From NCBI RefSeq assembly GCF_030531065.1, contig NZ_JAUNOQ010000005.1, positions 62,001 to 126,000 on the forward strand: a stretch of DNA of 64,000 nt. The letters are read 5' to 3'. The stretch comes from Phascolarctobacterium sp. (lineage in GTDB: Bacteria > Bacillota > Negativicutes > Acidaminococcales > Acidaminococcaceae). The notes under the pieces are model-generated. The model searched no databases. It had not been told where the DNA came from and saw only the letters and a program-made list of their open reading frames with translations. Shown in pieces: positions 26,416 through 34,192 of this stretch. The first letter of the stretch is position 1. Each line of letters begins with the position of its first letter. The position numbers were made by a program, and so were the translations under genes.

Positions 26416-26838
26416 TCAAATTTTAAAGCTTTTGCTATCCAGATAATTTTGCAGAATCACCACGGCGGCCATCATATCGATAACCTTCTTGCGCTTTTTG
26501 CGGCGCATATCCGCATCCACCAGCACCTTTTCCGCAGCTACGGTCGACAGCCGTTCGTCCCACAGCACTACCTTAACCGCAGGGAACGTTTCCCGCAGCT
26601 TAGCGGCCATAGCTTCGCAGGCCTGCGCGCGCTCGCCGATAGTGCCGTTCATATTCTTGGGATAGCCCACGACCAGCGTGTCCACCTCATGCTCCTTAAT
26701 AAGCTGGGCAATACGTGCGTAATCCCTCTCCTCCGAGGTACGGTGAATGGTTTCCACACCATTGGCAATCATGCCCAAAAGGTCGCTGACAGCGATGCCT
26801 ATAGTTCTTGTTCCTACGTCCAGGGACATTGTTCGCAT
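26416..26838 (-). CDS. ruvX: Holliday junction resolvase-like / pre-16S rRNA nuclease YqgF
   Basis: An RNase H-like fold enzyme that in E. coli trims the 5' end of pre-16S rRNA. MSLDVGTRTIGIAVSD at the start, VDTLVVGYPKNMNGTIGERA, VVLWDERLSTVAAEKVL and the end KKVIDMMAAVVILQNYLD contain the conserved Asp, Glu and Asp residues. The 140 residues are normal. It follows ireB by 15 bases. Confidence 0.94.
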   Translation of the reverse strand: MRTMSLDVGTRTIGIAVSDLLGMIANGVETIHRTSEERDYARIAQLIKEHEVDTLVVGYPKNMNGTIGERAQACEAMAAKLRETFPAVKVVLWDERLSTVAAEKVLVDADMRRKKRKKVIDMMAAVVILQNYLDSKSFKI

Positions 26839-26853
26839 CAGGTCAACTCCTTA

Positions 26854-27114
26854 CTATTTGCCAATCTGCTTCAAATAGCTGATTACCATAGCCTCAATCA
26901 GCTCGTAGCGCTCGTGACGGCGCAGCTTGGTGCGGGCGTCGTCATAGCTGGTAATATAGGTCGGGTCCCCGCTCAACAAATAGCCTGCCAGCTGGTCCAC
27001 CGGGTTATAGCCCTTAGTCTCCAAAGCGGCGTAAACCTCTTTTATCGTTTCTGCAACATCCAGCTTTTCCGGCTGGCGTTTAAACATCATTGTTTCCTGG
27101 GATACTTCAGACAT
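26854..27114 (-). CDS. ireB: IreB family regulatory phosphoprotein
   Basis: A small (86-residue) protein that in Enterococcus is phosphorylated by the IreK kinase. ETMMFKRQ near the start, KEVYAALETKGYNPVDQLAG and YLLSGDPTYITSYDDARTKL are family hallmarks. It begins the ireB-ruvX-DUF1292 unit; the usual alaS neighbour is not seen upstream, where a terminator and phoU lie instead. Confidence 0.93.
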   Translation of the reverse strand: MSEVSQETMMFKRQPEKLDVAETIKEVYAALETKGYNPVDQLAGYLLSGDPTYITSYDDARTKLRRHERYELIEAMVISYLKQIGK

Positions 27115-27229
27115 AATATTACACCCCCTTATAAGTGTATAGCATTATTTTAACACATCCCCTAAAAAATTGACAGTAAAATTACTGTAACAGTTTTGAC
27201 GCTGATAAAATTATCCGCCGCCCCATAAA

Positions 27230-27264
27230 TAAAAACAGCCGCCGCTTACAATGAAGCGACGGCC
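27230..27264 (-). terminator. Terminator after phoU
   Basis: GCCGTCGCTT (minus) pairs with AAGCGGCGGC around a six-base loop and is followed by TGTTTTTAT. It closes the pst-phoU operon 25 bases after the phoU stop. Confidence 0.85.
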
Positions 27265-27288
27265 TGCGCCCTTACTTACGCTTTGCAA

Positions 27289-27936
27289 TTAACAGGAAAG
27301 CTCGTTTTTAACTACGAAAAGCACCCACTGGGCGATATTGGTGGCGTGGTCGGCAATGCGCTCCACGTATTTGGCAATCATCAGATAATCCACGTACTGC
27401 GGTACCAGCTGCGGATACTGCTGCATCAGCGCGGTTAAATTCTGCCGCATCTCGCGGAAATAAGCGTCCACCTCATCGTCCGTAGCGATAACCTTCTGCG
27501 CCAGCCCGGCGTCGTTTTCGCTGGTGGCGGTAATGCTGTCGTACACCATACGGCGCATTACGCCCAGCATTTCTACAAAATGTTCGGGCATGGGCACGGG
27601 CTCCTTTTCCGCCAGCCGCAACGTATACTGGCTGATATCGCTGCAATGGTCGGCAATGCGCTCCATATCTCCCACCAGCTTCAGGCAGCTGGCAATTTCG
27701 CGCCAGTCGGCAGCCACCGGCGTCTGCGTCAGCACCAGCTCCAGGCATTGACGCTCGATATCCACCTCGCTGTTGTCGAAATCGTCGTCGCCGCCGATAA
27801 TAGCCTGCGCCAGCGTCACATCCTTATCCTGTAAATTTTTAATTACCTTATCGAGAGTATCCTCAAGATTAACGCCCATTACGCGCACGCTGTTCAACAG
27901 CAGCTCCAACTCCTGAGTAAATTTTGTTCTAGCCAT
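27289..27936 (-). CDS. phoU: Phosphate signalling protein PhoU
   Basis: Links Pst transporter state to the phosphate-sensing kinase. Two PhoU repeats of three helices are visible: DWREIASCLKLVGDMERIAD then HCSDISQYTLRLA, and YLMIAKYVERIADHATNIAQ near the end, both with the metal-binding E(R)xxDH pattern. The ATG at 27936, after AAGGAGAAAAAAG, gives 215 residues; the earlier ATG overlaps the pstB stop and the ribosome-binding site. Confidence 0.95.
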   Translation of the reverse strand: MARTKFTQELELLLNSVRVMGVNLEDTLDKVIKNLQDKDVTLAQAIIGGDDDFDNSEVDIERQCLELVLTQTPVAADWREIASCLKLVGDMERIADHCSDISQYTLRLAEKEPVPMPEHFVEMLGVMRRMVYDSITATSENDAGLAQKVIATDDEVDAYFREMRQNLTALMQQYPQLVPQYVDYLMIAKYVERIADHATNIAQWVLFVVKNELSC

Positions 27937-27953
27937 CTTTTTTCTCCTTCGCA

Positions 27954-28712
27954 TCAACCGAAACGGCCCGTAATATAATCCTCAGTCTTTTTATTGGCAG
28001 GATTGGCAAACAACTTTCTCGTTACGTCGTACTCAATCAAATCTCCCAACAGGAAGAACGCCGTCTTATCGGAAATACGCGCCGCCTGCTGCATATTATG
28101 CGTAACGATAACGATGGTATAATTCTCTTTCAATTCCAACGCCAAATCTTCTATCTTCATCGTGGAAATCGGATCGAGCGCCGACGTCGGCTCGTCCATC
28201 AGCAACACCTCCGGCTGCACGGCCAACGCGCGCGCGATACATAAGCGCTGCTGCTGTCCGCCGCTGAAGCCCAAGGCGCTTTTATTCAGCCTGTCCTTAA
28301 CCTCGTCCCAAATCGCCGCCTGCCGCAGACTACGCTCCACAATTTCGTCCAGCCTGCTCTTAGCGCGGACGCCGTGCGTGCGCGGGCCAAAAGCTATATT
28401 ATCGTATACGCTCATGGGAAACGGATTGGGCTTTTGAAAAACCATGCCCACGCGCTTGCGCAAAGCGTTCACATCGTCGTCGGCAAAAACATCCGCGCCG
28501 TCCAGCAAAACCCTGCCTTCGATGCGGCAGCCCTCCACTAAATCGTTCATGCGGTTCAAACTCTTGAGCAAGGTAGATTTGCCGCAGCCGGAAGGCCCGA
28601 TGAAGGCGGTTATTTCTTTTTCCTTGATATCCATATTGATGCCGTGCAGCGCATGGAAATCTCCGTAATATAAATGCAAATCGTCTATTAACAGCTTAGT
28701 TCTTGCTTCCAT
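27954..28712 (-). CDS. pstB: Phosphate ABC transporter ATPase
   Basis: ATP-hydrolysing subunit of the high-affinity phosphate importer. Walker A is GPSGCGKST, the signature is [16 protein letters not shown], and Walker B is [13 protein letters not shown], with [13 protein letters not shown] as the switch. [17 protein letters not shown] is characteristic of PstB. It is full length at 252 residues and starts one base after pstA. Confidence 0.97.
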   Translation of the reverse strand: MEARTKLLIDDLHLYYGDFHALHGINMDIKEKEITAFIGPSGCGKSTLLKSLNRMNDLVEGCRIEGRVLLDGADVFADDDVNALRKRVGMVFQKPNPFPMSVYDNIAFGPRTHGVRAKSRLDEIVERSLRQAAIWDEVKDRLNKSALGFSGGQQQRLCIARALAVQPEVLLMDEPTSALDPISTMKIEDLALELKENYTIVIVTHNMQQAARISDKTAFFLLGDLIEYDVTRKLFANPANKKTEDYITGRFG

Positions 28713-28713
28713 C

Positions 28714-29565
28714 TCAATTTCCTTTCATCAGTTTACGCGCCAGACGTGCGCTGACCGCGTTAATACCTATAACCAGCAGCACCAGCACTACCGCCGTAGC
28801 GTAGGCCTGCTTCATATACAAGCCCTCGCTGGCCAGCACATACATATGCACCGCCAGCGTGCGCCCGGAGGACATAACATTTTCCGGCAGCGCGGCTACC
28901 GTACCGGAGGTATAAATAAGCGCCGCCGTTTCGCCTACAATACGGCCAATGCCCAAAATAACGCCTGCCAGAATGCCCGGTATAGCCGACGGCAGCACCA
29001 CGGCGAACACCGTGCGCAGCTTGCCCGCGCCCAGGCCATAGCTGCCCTCGCGGTAGCTGTCGGGGACAGCCTTCAGCGCTTCCTCGGCCGTGCGCATAAT
29101 CAGCGGCAGAATCATAATCGCCACCGTACACGACCCCGCCAGCAAAGAATAGCCCATGTGCAAATAGGTTACGAAAAAGAGCATGCCGAACAAGCCGTAA
29201 ACAATGGAAGGAATGCCAGCCAGCGTATCCGCCGTTACGCGAACCATGCCGACCACCTTATTGCCGCGTTTAGCGTATTCCACCAGATAAATCGCCGCGC
29301 CAATACCCAGCGGCGTGGCCAAAAGTAGCGCCAGCACCACCATAATCAGCGTATCTAGCATAGCCGGCAGCATGGACACGTTTTCCGTCGTATATTTCAG
29401 CTCAAACAAGCGCAGATTGATATTGGGCAAGCCCTGCCATAAAATGTAGCACAGCAAAAACGCCAGCGACAGAAACGTAACCGCCGCCGCCACCCATACG
29501 CATACCAGTAAAGCCACGGACAGCGGGTCGCGCCCGTAGCGGTACAAAGCCTTGCTTAAATTCAT
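28714..29565 (-). CDS. pstA: Phosphate ABC transporter permease PstA
   Basis: Inner-membrane permease with six predicted membrane segments in 283 residues. [38 protein letters not shown] and the EAA-type loop [20 protein letters not shown] followed by [18 protein letters not shown] are typical. It overlaps pstC by four bases (ATGA). Confidence 0.96.
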   Translation of the reverse strand: MNLSKALYRYGRDPLSVALLVCVWVAAAVTFLSLAFLLCYILWQGLPNINLRLFELKYTTENVSMLPAMLDTLIMVVLALLLATPLGIGAAIYLVEYAKRGNKVVGMVRVTADTLAGIPSIVYGLFGMLFFVTYLHMGYSLLAGSCTVAIMILPLIMRTAEEALKAVPDSYREGSYGLGAGKLRTVFAVVLPSAIPGILAGVILGIGRIVGETAALIYTSGTVAALPENVMSSGRTLAVHMYVLASEGLYMKQAYATAVVLVLLVIGINAVSARLARKLMKGN

Positions 29566-30416
29566 TGCTGCACCACCTTTCCTTTCAGATAGGAAAAGGT
29601 CAGGTTAATGACCAAAATAAACACAAACAGCACCACCGCCGTAGCGATAAGCGCATCGCGGTGTAAGTCGGCGGCATAGCCCATTTCGATAACGATATTC
29701 GTCGTCATCGTGCGCACGCCCTCCAGCAAGCCCTGGGGCATACGCGCCTGATTGCCCGCTACCATAATAACCGCCATGGTTTCGCCGATAGCGCGGCCAA
29801 TCCCCAGAATCACAGCCGCCATAATTCCGGACTTGGCCGCAGGCACTACCGTAAAGAAAACGCTGCGCACATGTCCTGCGCCCAACGCCAACGCGCCCTC
29901 GTAATAGCTGTCCGGCACAGCCCGCAGCGCCGCCTCCGCTACGCTGATCAGCGTCGGCAGAATCATCATGCCCAGCAGCAGCGACGCCGTCAGCATGCTG
30001 CTGCCGGTACCGCCGAAGGTTTCGCGGATAAAGGGCACCAAAACCACCAGGCCAAAAAAACCGTAAATAACGGACGGTATACCGGCCAGCAGCTCCACCG
30101 CCGGTTTCAGCGCCTTATAGGCTGCGGCGGGGCAAAAGCGCGCCATAAAAATAGCCGTTAAGATGCCGATAGGAACGCCTGTAAGAATAGCGCCCAGGGT
30201 AACATAGATACTGCCTAAAATCATCGGCAGAATGCCGTAAATATCGTTATTGGGCCGCCATTTGGTTCCCAGCAGAAAATCGCTTACGCCCAGCTGCGCA
30301 ATGGTCGGCAGGCCGCTGCCAAACAAAAAGATGCAGATCATCGCTACTAAAGCGATGGACGCGCAGGCCGCCGCCAAAAAGACCAGCTGCATAATTTCTT
30401 CTTTCTTATTCTCCAT
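29562..30416 (-). CDS. pstC: Phosphate ABC transporter permease PstC
   Basis: Partner permease of PstA, 284 residues with about six membrane segments. VSDFLLGTKWRPNNDIYGIL, TGVPIGILTAIFMARF, LLAGIPSVIYGFFGLVVLVP and the cytoplasmic loop AVPDSYYEGALALGAGHVRS are family signatures. An AAAGGA lies 10 bases before the ATG. A strong hairpin terminator lies between pstS and this gene. Confidence 0.96.
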   Translation of the reverse strand: MENKKEEIMQLVFLAAACASIALVAMICIFLFGSGLPTIAQLGVSDFLLGTKWRPNNDIYGILPMILGSIYVTLGAILTGVPIGILTAIFMARFCPAAAYKALKPAVELLAGIPSVIYGFFGLVVLVPFIRETFGGTGSSMLTASLLLGMMILPTLISVAEAALRAVPDSYYEGALALGAGHVRSVFFTVVPAAKSGIMAAVILGIGRAIGETMAVIMVAGNQARMPQGLLEGVRTMTTNIVIEMGYAADLHRDALIATAVVLFVFILVINLTFSYLKGKVVQQ

Positions 30417-30434
30417 CTCTTCAATTCCTTTATA

Positions 30435-30478
30435 TAAAAAAGAGGGGCTTAACCAGGCGTTCAGCCTGCAAGCCCTCT
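30435..30478 (-). terminator. Intra-operon terminator between pstS and pstC
   Basis: On the minus strand GAGGGCTT and AAGCCCCTC pair around an internal GCAGGCTGAACGCCTGG hairpin, followed by six T. It should let only part of the transcription continue into pstCAB-phoU, giving more binding protein than transporter. Confidence 0.75.
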
Positions 30479-30548
30479 CCGCCGCTAAAGCCGCGCCGTT
30501 AAAGCGGGCCTTCGACTAGCTTAGCGCGCGCCGCAGCGCTGCCCCAGC

Positions 30549-31430
30549 TTATTTTGCTAATTTATCCCAGGAAGTAACCTTACCGGTAAAGATATCGGCA
30601 ACCTGGGCTTTAGTCATATTGCCCAGCTTGTTGTCCTTATTGACGATAACTGCGATGCCGTCGGTAGCGATAACAGTAGCCTTAACGCCTGCGTCCAGCT
30701 CGCTCTTTTTCAGTTCGCGGGAAGCCATACCGATATTGCAGATGCCGCTGATAGCGGATTTTACGCCGGTAGTGGAATCGCTTTGCTGTACCTCGATATT
30801 AACGTCGGGGTTCAGCTTTTGGTAAGCTTCTTTCAGTTTTTCCATTGCGGGAGTAACGGAAGAAGAGCCTGCTACAACAATCTTGCCGGATTTCTTATTA
30901 GCTGCGTAATTAGCGGCTTGTTCGTTGCCGATATAGCCGGCCTTGCTTACTACCTCCTGGCCCTGCTTGGACAGGATAAAGTTGATAAAGTCTTTAGTAA
31001 TAGCGTTGGGTTCGCCTTTAGTTACGATATTAAAAGGACGGGAGATTTTATAAGCGCCGCTCTTAACATTAGCTGCGGTAGCTTCTGCGCCGTCGATTTT
31101 CAAACCCTTAACGGTATCGTTCAGAGAGCCCAGGGAAATATAGCCGATAGCATCCTTATTGCCTGCTACCGTAGTCATCATAACGGCGGTGCTGTTAGTA
31201 ATAGAAGCGCTTTCGGTAGTCATATCAACCTTCTTGTCGCCCTGCTTTTGCTCGATGCCGAACAGTTCAATGAAGGCGCCGCGGGTACCGCTGCCGTCTT
31301 CGCGGGATACTACGACGATTTTGCCGCCGCTAGCAGCCTTACCCTCGTCTTTTTTATCACTGCCGCAACCCATAGCGCCCAAAGCGACAACTGCAGCCAA
31401 ACCTACGCATGCAAGCTTATTCAATTTCAT
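30549..31430 (-). CDS. pstS: Phosphate-binding lipoprotein PstS
   Basis: Captures phosphate for the Pst importer. The lipoprotein signal ends at LGAMGC, so it is lipid-anchored. VVVSREDGSGTRGAFIELFG holds the phosphate-contacting Ser, Asp, Arg and Thr, and VVAGSSSVTPAMEKLKEAYQ begins the second lobe. In this 293-residue form the order of the two similar lobes is notable: the segment with REDGSGTRGAF comes first and the usual N-terminal AGSSSVTPAMEKL comes after residue 175. That is a permuted layout compared with most PstS proteins. GGAGG lies 10 bases before the ATG. Confidence 0.92.
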   Translation of the reverse strand: MKLNKLACVGLAAVVALGAMGCGSDKKDEGKAASGGKIVVVSREDGSGTRGAFIELFGIEQKQGDKKVDMTTESASITNSTAVMMTTVAGNKDAIGYISLGSLNDTVKGLKIDGAEATAANVKSGAYKISRPFNIVTKGEPNAITKDFINFILSKQGQEVVSKAGYIGNEQAANYAANKKSGKIVVAGSSSVTPAMEKLKEAYQKLNPDVNIEVQQSDSTTGVKSAISGICNIGMASRELKKSELDAGVKATVIATDGIAVIVNKDNKLGNMTKAQVADIFTGKVTSWDKLAK

Positions 31431-31476
31431 CTTAACTATTCCTCCTTCAAGTAACCATCTTTGTGGTTCTGCAATT

Positions 31477-31519
31477 AGTATATACGAGGATTGTTAAGGA
31501 AATATTATGGCTATGTAAA
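31477..31519 (-). promoter_or_regulatory. pstS promoter with PhoP-like box
   Basis: Minus strand: TTTACA (31514-31519), ATAATA, TTAACA (31492-31497) and CGTATA follow one another at exact 11-base steps, as in Bacillus PhoP boxes (TTnACA repeats). They end at a -10 box TATACT (31477-31482) without a proper -35, as expected of an activator-dependent promoter. The start codon lies about 45 bases downstream. Confidence 0.6.
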
Positions 31520-31565
31520 AGCGAGGTAAAATCAGCAGGCAAAACCGCTTTTGCCAAATATATAC

Positions 31566-31596
31566 AAAAGGCAGACAAGCTAAGCCTGTCTGCCTA
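31566..31596 (-). terminator. Terminator after the NlpC/P60 gene
   Basis: AGGCAGACA and TGTCTGCCT form a nine-base perfect stem around GGCTTAGCT, followed by TTTGTATA on the minus strand. It lies 16 bases beyond the stop codon. Confidence 0.85.
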
Positions 31597-31611
31597 AAAG
31601 CTCTTATTTAA

Positions 31612-32280
31612 TTACAAAACTCTGCAAGCGCCGTAATAGCGTGCGCCCCAATAGCCAGTAAAAGCGGAAGATACGGTTACGCCCGTACTCGTACCAGCGT
31701 GAATGAAATTGCCGTTGCCCACATAAATACCTACATGGGAAGCGCCCGGCTCATAAGTCGTAAAGAAAATCAAATCTCCGGGACGCAGCTGGCTCATCGA
31801 AATTTTCCGGCCAGCATAAAACTGGCTGTCCGCCATACGCGGCAGGGAAATTCCCGCACGAGCGAACGCATACTGCGTAAATCCGGAACAATCAAAACCG
31901 TAAGGAGAAGTGCCGCCAAAAACATACGGTGTGCCGATCACGCTGTAAGCTGCGCGCATTACGTTACGCGCAATAGAATTACTACGGTTAGGTGGCATTT
32001 CTTTATTCATCAGCGCTTTATAGGTAGCTTCGCCGACAACGCCGTCTACCTCCAGCCCGGTATCCGCCTGAAAACGCTTCACCGCGCTTTCGGTAGCAGG
32101 GCCAAATTCGCCGTCTATAGTACCGATATTATAACTCAATTCAACAAGCCGTTTTTGAATGGCTAAAACTTCTTGCCCATCATCGCCGCGTTGAAAGGAA
32201 GCAAAGGCTATCGTTGTACCCGCCAGGCTAAACATGACGGTAAGACAAAATATAAGAATTCTTCGTTTTACCAAAAGCAT
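31612..32280 (-). CDS. Exported NlpC/P60 endopeptidase with peptidoglycan-binding domain
   Basis: A cell wall hydrolase of 222 residues. A signal peptide (about residues 1-27, ending near AFA) precedes a PG_binding_1 domain (GDDGQEVLAIQKRLVEL, IDGEFGPATESAVKRFQADT) and a C-terminal NlpC/P60 domain. The catalytic Cys is in YGFDCSGFTQYAF, the His in GASHVGIYVGNGNFIHAG, where the second His belongs to the family pattern. It should cut peptide cross-links near the D-Glu position. It stands alone, with its own terminator. Confidence 0.93.
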   Translation of the reverse strand: MLLVKRRILIFCLTVMFSLAGTTIAFASFQRGDDGQEVLAIQKRLVELSYNIGTIDGEFGPATESAVKRFQADTGLEVDGVVGEATYKALMNKEMPPNRSNSIARNVMRAAYSVIGTPYVFGGTSPYGFDCSGFTQYAFARAGISLPRMADSQFYAGRKISMSQLRPGDLIFFTTYEPGASHVGIYVGNGNFIHAGTSTGVTVSSAFTGYWGARYYGACRVL

Positions 32281-32379
32281 CTACATCCTTTCCTTATTTA
32301 AGTACAAAATTATTATAGCACAAATTACCTCATCTGTAAAACGTATTAGCCGCTGAAATTGTGAAATCGGCATTATTTT

Positions 32380-33327
32380 TTATTTATTTCCCAAGCTTTT
32401 GTCCGTTTTTATACGTCGCGCTACTAAATATAGCGGTCGATGCTTAATTTCTTCAAAAATGCGGCCTATGTATTCGCCTAAAATGCCTATACCCACTAGC
32501 TGGATGCCGCCTAAAAATAAAACGCTGACAGTCATAGTAGCCCAACCAGGCACAGCGTCGTCGATGATAAATTTAACGTAAAACACATGGCCTAAAAGCA
32601 AAATACTGCTGACGCCAAAAACCAACCCTACATAAAAAGCCCAGCGCAGCGGAAGATTAGAAAAGGCCGTAATGCCGTCCAATGCGAAGTGCAGCATCTT
32701 ATGCAGATTAAATTTGGAATGACCGGCAAAGCGCGGCGGCGCCACAAATTCCAGTACCGTCACCCTAAAGCCTAGGGTATTCACTAAGCCGCGGATAAAA
32801 CGGGCCCGCTCACGGTACTGCTTAAAGGCGTCCACGGCAATGCGGTCCATCAAGCGAAAGTCGCTGCCGCCGGGAGTGATTTCCACCTCTGATAAAGCGT
32901 TTATCAATTTATAATAGGCATTGGAGGTAAATTTTTTAAAAAAGCCTGCGTCCTGCGTAGCCAGCCTTTTGGTCTGAACAATCTCGTTCCCCTGCTCCCA
33001 CAAGCGCAGCAGCTGCGGCAGCAGCTCCGGCGGATGCTGCAAATCGCCGTCCATGGTAATCACAGCGTCCCCGTCGGCGTTATCCAAACCGCAGGTCAGC
33101 GCCATCTGGTGCCCATAATTGCGGCTCAGCAGGTAAGCCTCCACGCGGCCGTCTTTTTTGGACAACTCGTTTAAAATCACGGCGCTGCTATCGCTGGAGC
33201 CGTCGTCGACGAAAATAATGTTATAATCGTAAGTCTCCGCGCTCATTACGGCCGTTACGCGTTTATAAAATTCACATAAATTCTCCTGTTCGTTAAAAAC
33301 AGGCACAACTATAGATATTTTCTGCAT
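32380..33327 (-). CDS. Membrane glycosyltransferase, GT2 family (GtrB/DPM-like)
   Basis: Transfers a sugar, probably onto a polyprenyl phosphate. KISIVVPVFNEQENLCEFYK, FVDDGSSDSS and the acceptor region ITMDGDLQHPPELLPQLL are GT2 motifs; two C-terminal membrane segments (about residues 230-250 and 265-290) match the GtrB family of undecaprenyl-phosphate glucosyl- or arabinosyltransferases. The ATG at 33327 is used because a longer frame would run into the rnpB gene. No terminator is obvious beyond the stop, and no flippase or acceptor gene is adjacent. Confidence 0.87.
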   Translation of the reverse strand: MQKISIVVPVFNEQENLCEFYKRVTAVMSAETYDYNIIFVDDGSSDSSAVILNELSKKDGRVEAYLLSRNYGHQMALTCGLDNADGDAVITMDGDLQHPPELLPQLLRLWEQGNEIVQTKRLATQDAGFFKKFTSNAYYKLINALSEVEITPGGSDFRLMDRIAVDAFKQYRERARFIRGLVNTLGFRVTVLEFVAPPRFAGHSKFNLHKMLHFALDGITAFSNLPLRWAFYVGLVFGVSSILLLGHVFYVKFIIDDAVPGWATMTVSVLFLGGIQLVGIGILGEYIGRIFEEIKHRPLYLVARRIKTDKSLGNK

Positions 33328-33357
33328 CTCGTTCACCACTATGTTCGTTTTAATGAG

Positions 33358-33381
33358 AAAAGGCTGCCTCCAGGGCAGCCT
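33358..33381 (-). terminator. rnpB terminator
   Basis: AGGCTGCC (33374-33381 side) and GGCAGCCT pair around a short loop and are followed by TTTTC on the minus strand, directly after the RNase P RNA 3' end. Confidence 0.8.
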
Positions 33382-33391
33382 AACTATCAGG

Positions 33392-33744
33392 TTTGAGTAC
33401 TCAATAAGCCGAGTTCTGTTCCGCAAAGCGGCGATAATCATTTATCTAGGCTTACAGTTGCCTGCAAGCTCAAGCGACACAACCCGGAAGGCTCAGCGGG
33501 CAGCTTCATCCCTCCCCTATTTGGTCTTGCTCCGGATGGGGTTTACCTAGCCAGCCTGTTGCCAGACTGCTGGTGCGCTCTTACCGCACCGTTCCACCCT
33601 TACCTGCCGCAGCAGGCGGTACGCATTTCTGTGGCACTATCCCTGAGGTTACCCTCGCCGGACGTTATCCGGCATCCTGCCCTGTGGAGCTCGGACTTTC
33701 CTCATCTGGCTTAAAGCCAGCCGCGATTATCTTTCGTACTCAAA
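33392..33744 (-). ncRNA. rnpB: RNase P RNA, bacterial type A
   Basis: The catalytic RNA that trims tRNA 5' leaders. On the minus strand the universal core GAGGAAAGTCC (33693-33703) follows the 5' part, then AGGGTAACC and the 3' core AGAACTCGGCTTATTGAG. The ends pair as helix P1: TTTGAGTAC (33736-33744) with GTACTCAAA (33392-33400). The length of 353 bases and the order of cores fit type A. Boundaries are set by P1 and may be a few bases off. Confidence 0.95.
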
Positions 33745-34092
33745 TGGCTATATAAATGCCGCTGATTTTTGCTCTTACAGGCAACTACCATCAACGGCTA
33801 CTTATATACAAAAGCTTTCGAGAAACCCTATAAAATTTTGCAAGCTGCTTAATTTATAAGCAGTTTTCTTATTCTGCATTATTATATCACAAGAAGCTTC
33901 CTCATCATAATACTTTTCACAAAGATTTTACAAAATTTATTCAAGGCTGCTGTTATTCAGTTATAAGCGCTACGTTAAGCTTTTCCCTTCTTTCCTGCGA
34001 GCAGCGTTGATACGCTGCCCGGTTTACTTGGTTATTACTATACGCTTATAGCCTTAATATTGTCTGAACAGAAAGCCGCGCCTGCAATAAAG
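33745..34092. other. Gene-free AT-rich interval upstream of rnpB
   Basis: No supported gene. On the minus strand a TATAAT (33881-33886) and several other AT-rich boxes could serve rnpB or an unrecognised small RNA. A small hairpin CTGCTT/AAGCAG (33845-33863) followed by TTTTCTT reads like a weak terminator on the plus strand, though no plus-strand gene precedes it. A CGAGCAGCGT/ACGCTGC hairpin lies near 33998-34018. Confidence 0.4.
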
Positions 34093-34150
34093 AACCCGCG
34101 TCAGCCTGCATGGCCGCCAGCTGCGGTCAAGCGAAAGACTAACGCGGGTT
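34093..34150 (-). terminator. Probable terminator after the autotransporter gene
   Basis: AACCCGCGT (34093-34101) pairs with ACGCGGGTT (34142-34150). The 40-base loop can itself fold through GACCGCAGCTGGCGGCC. TTCTTTATT follows on the minus strand, 43 bases after the stop. Confidence 0.6.
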
Positions 34151-34192
34151 ATACATATTTATTTGTTCACAAGGAAACGAAAAACCCTAACT

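Noticed and set aside
33328-33441. Longer N terminus for the glycosyltransferase
   Set aside because: It would overlap the 3' end and terminator of rnpB and precedes the normal GT2 start.
33842-33868. Plus-strand terminator-like hairpin upstream of rnpB
   Set aside because: No plus-strand transcript or gene precedes it, so it is not called a terminator.
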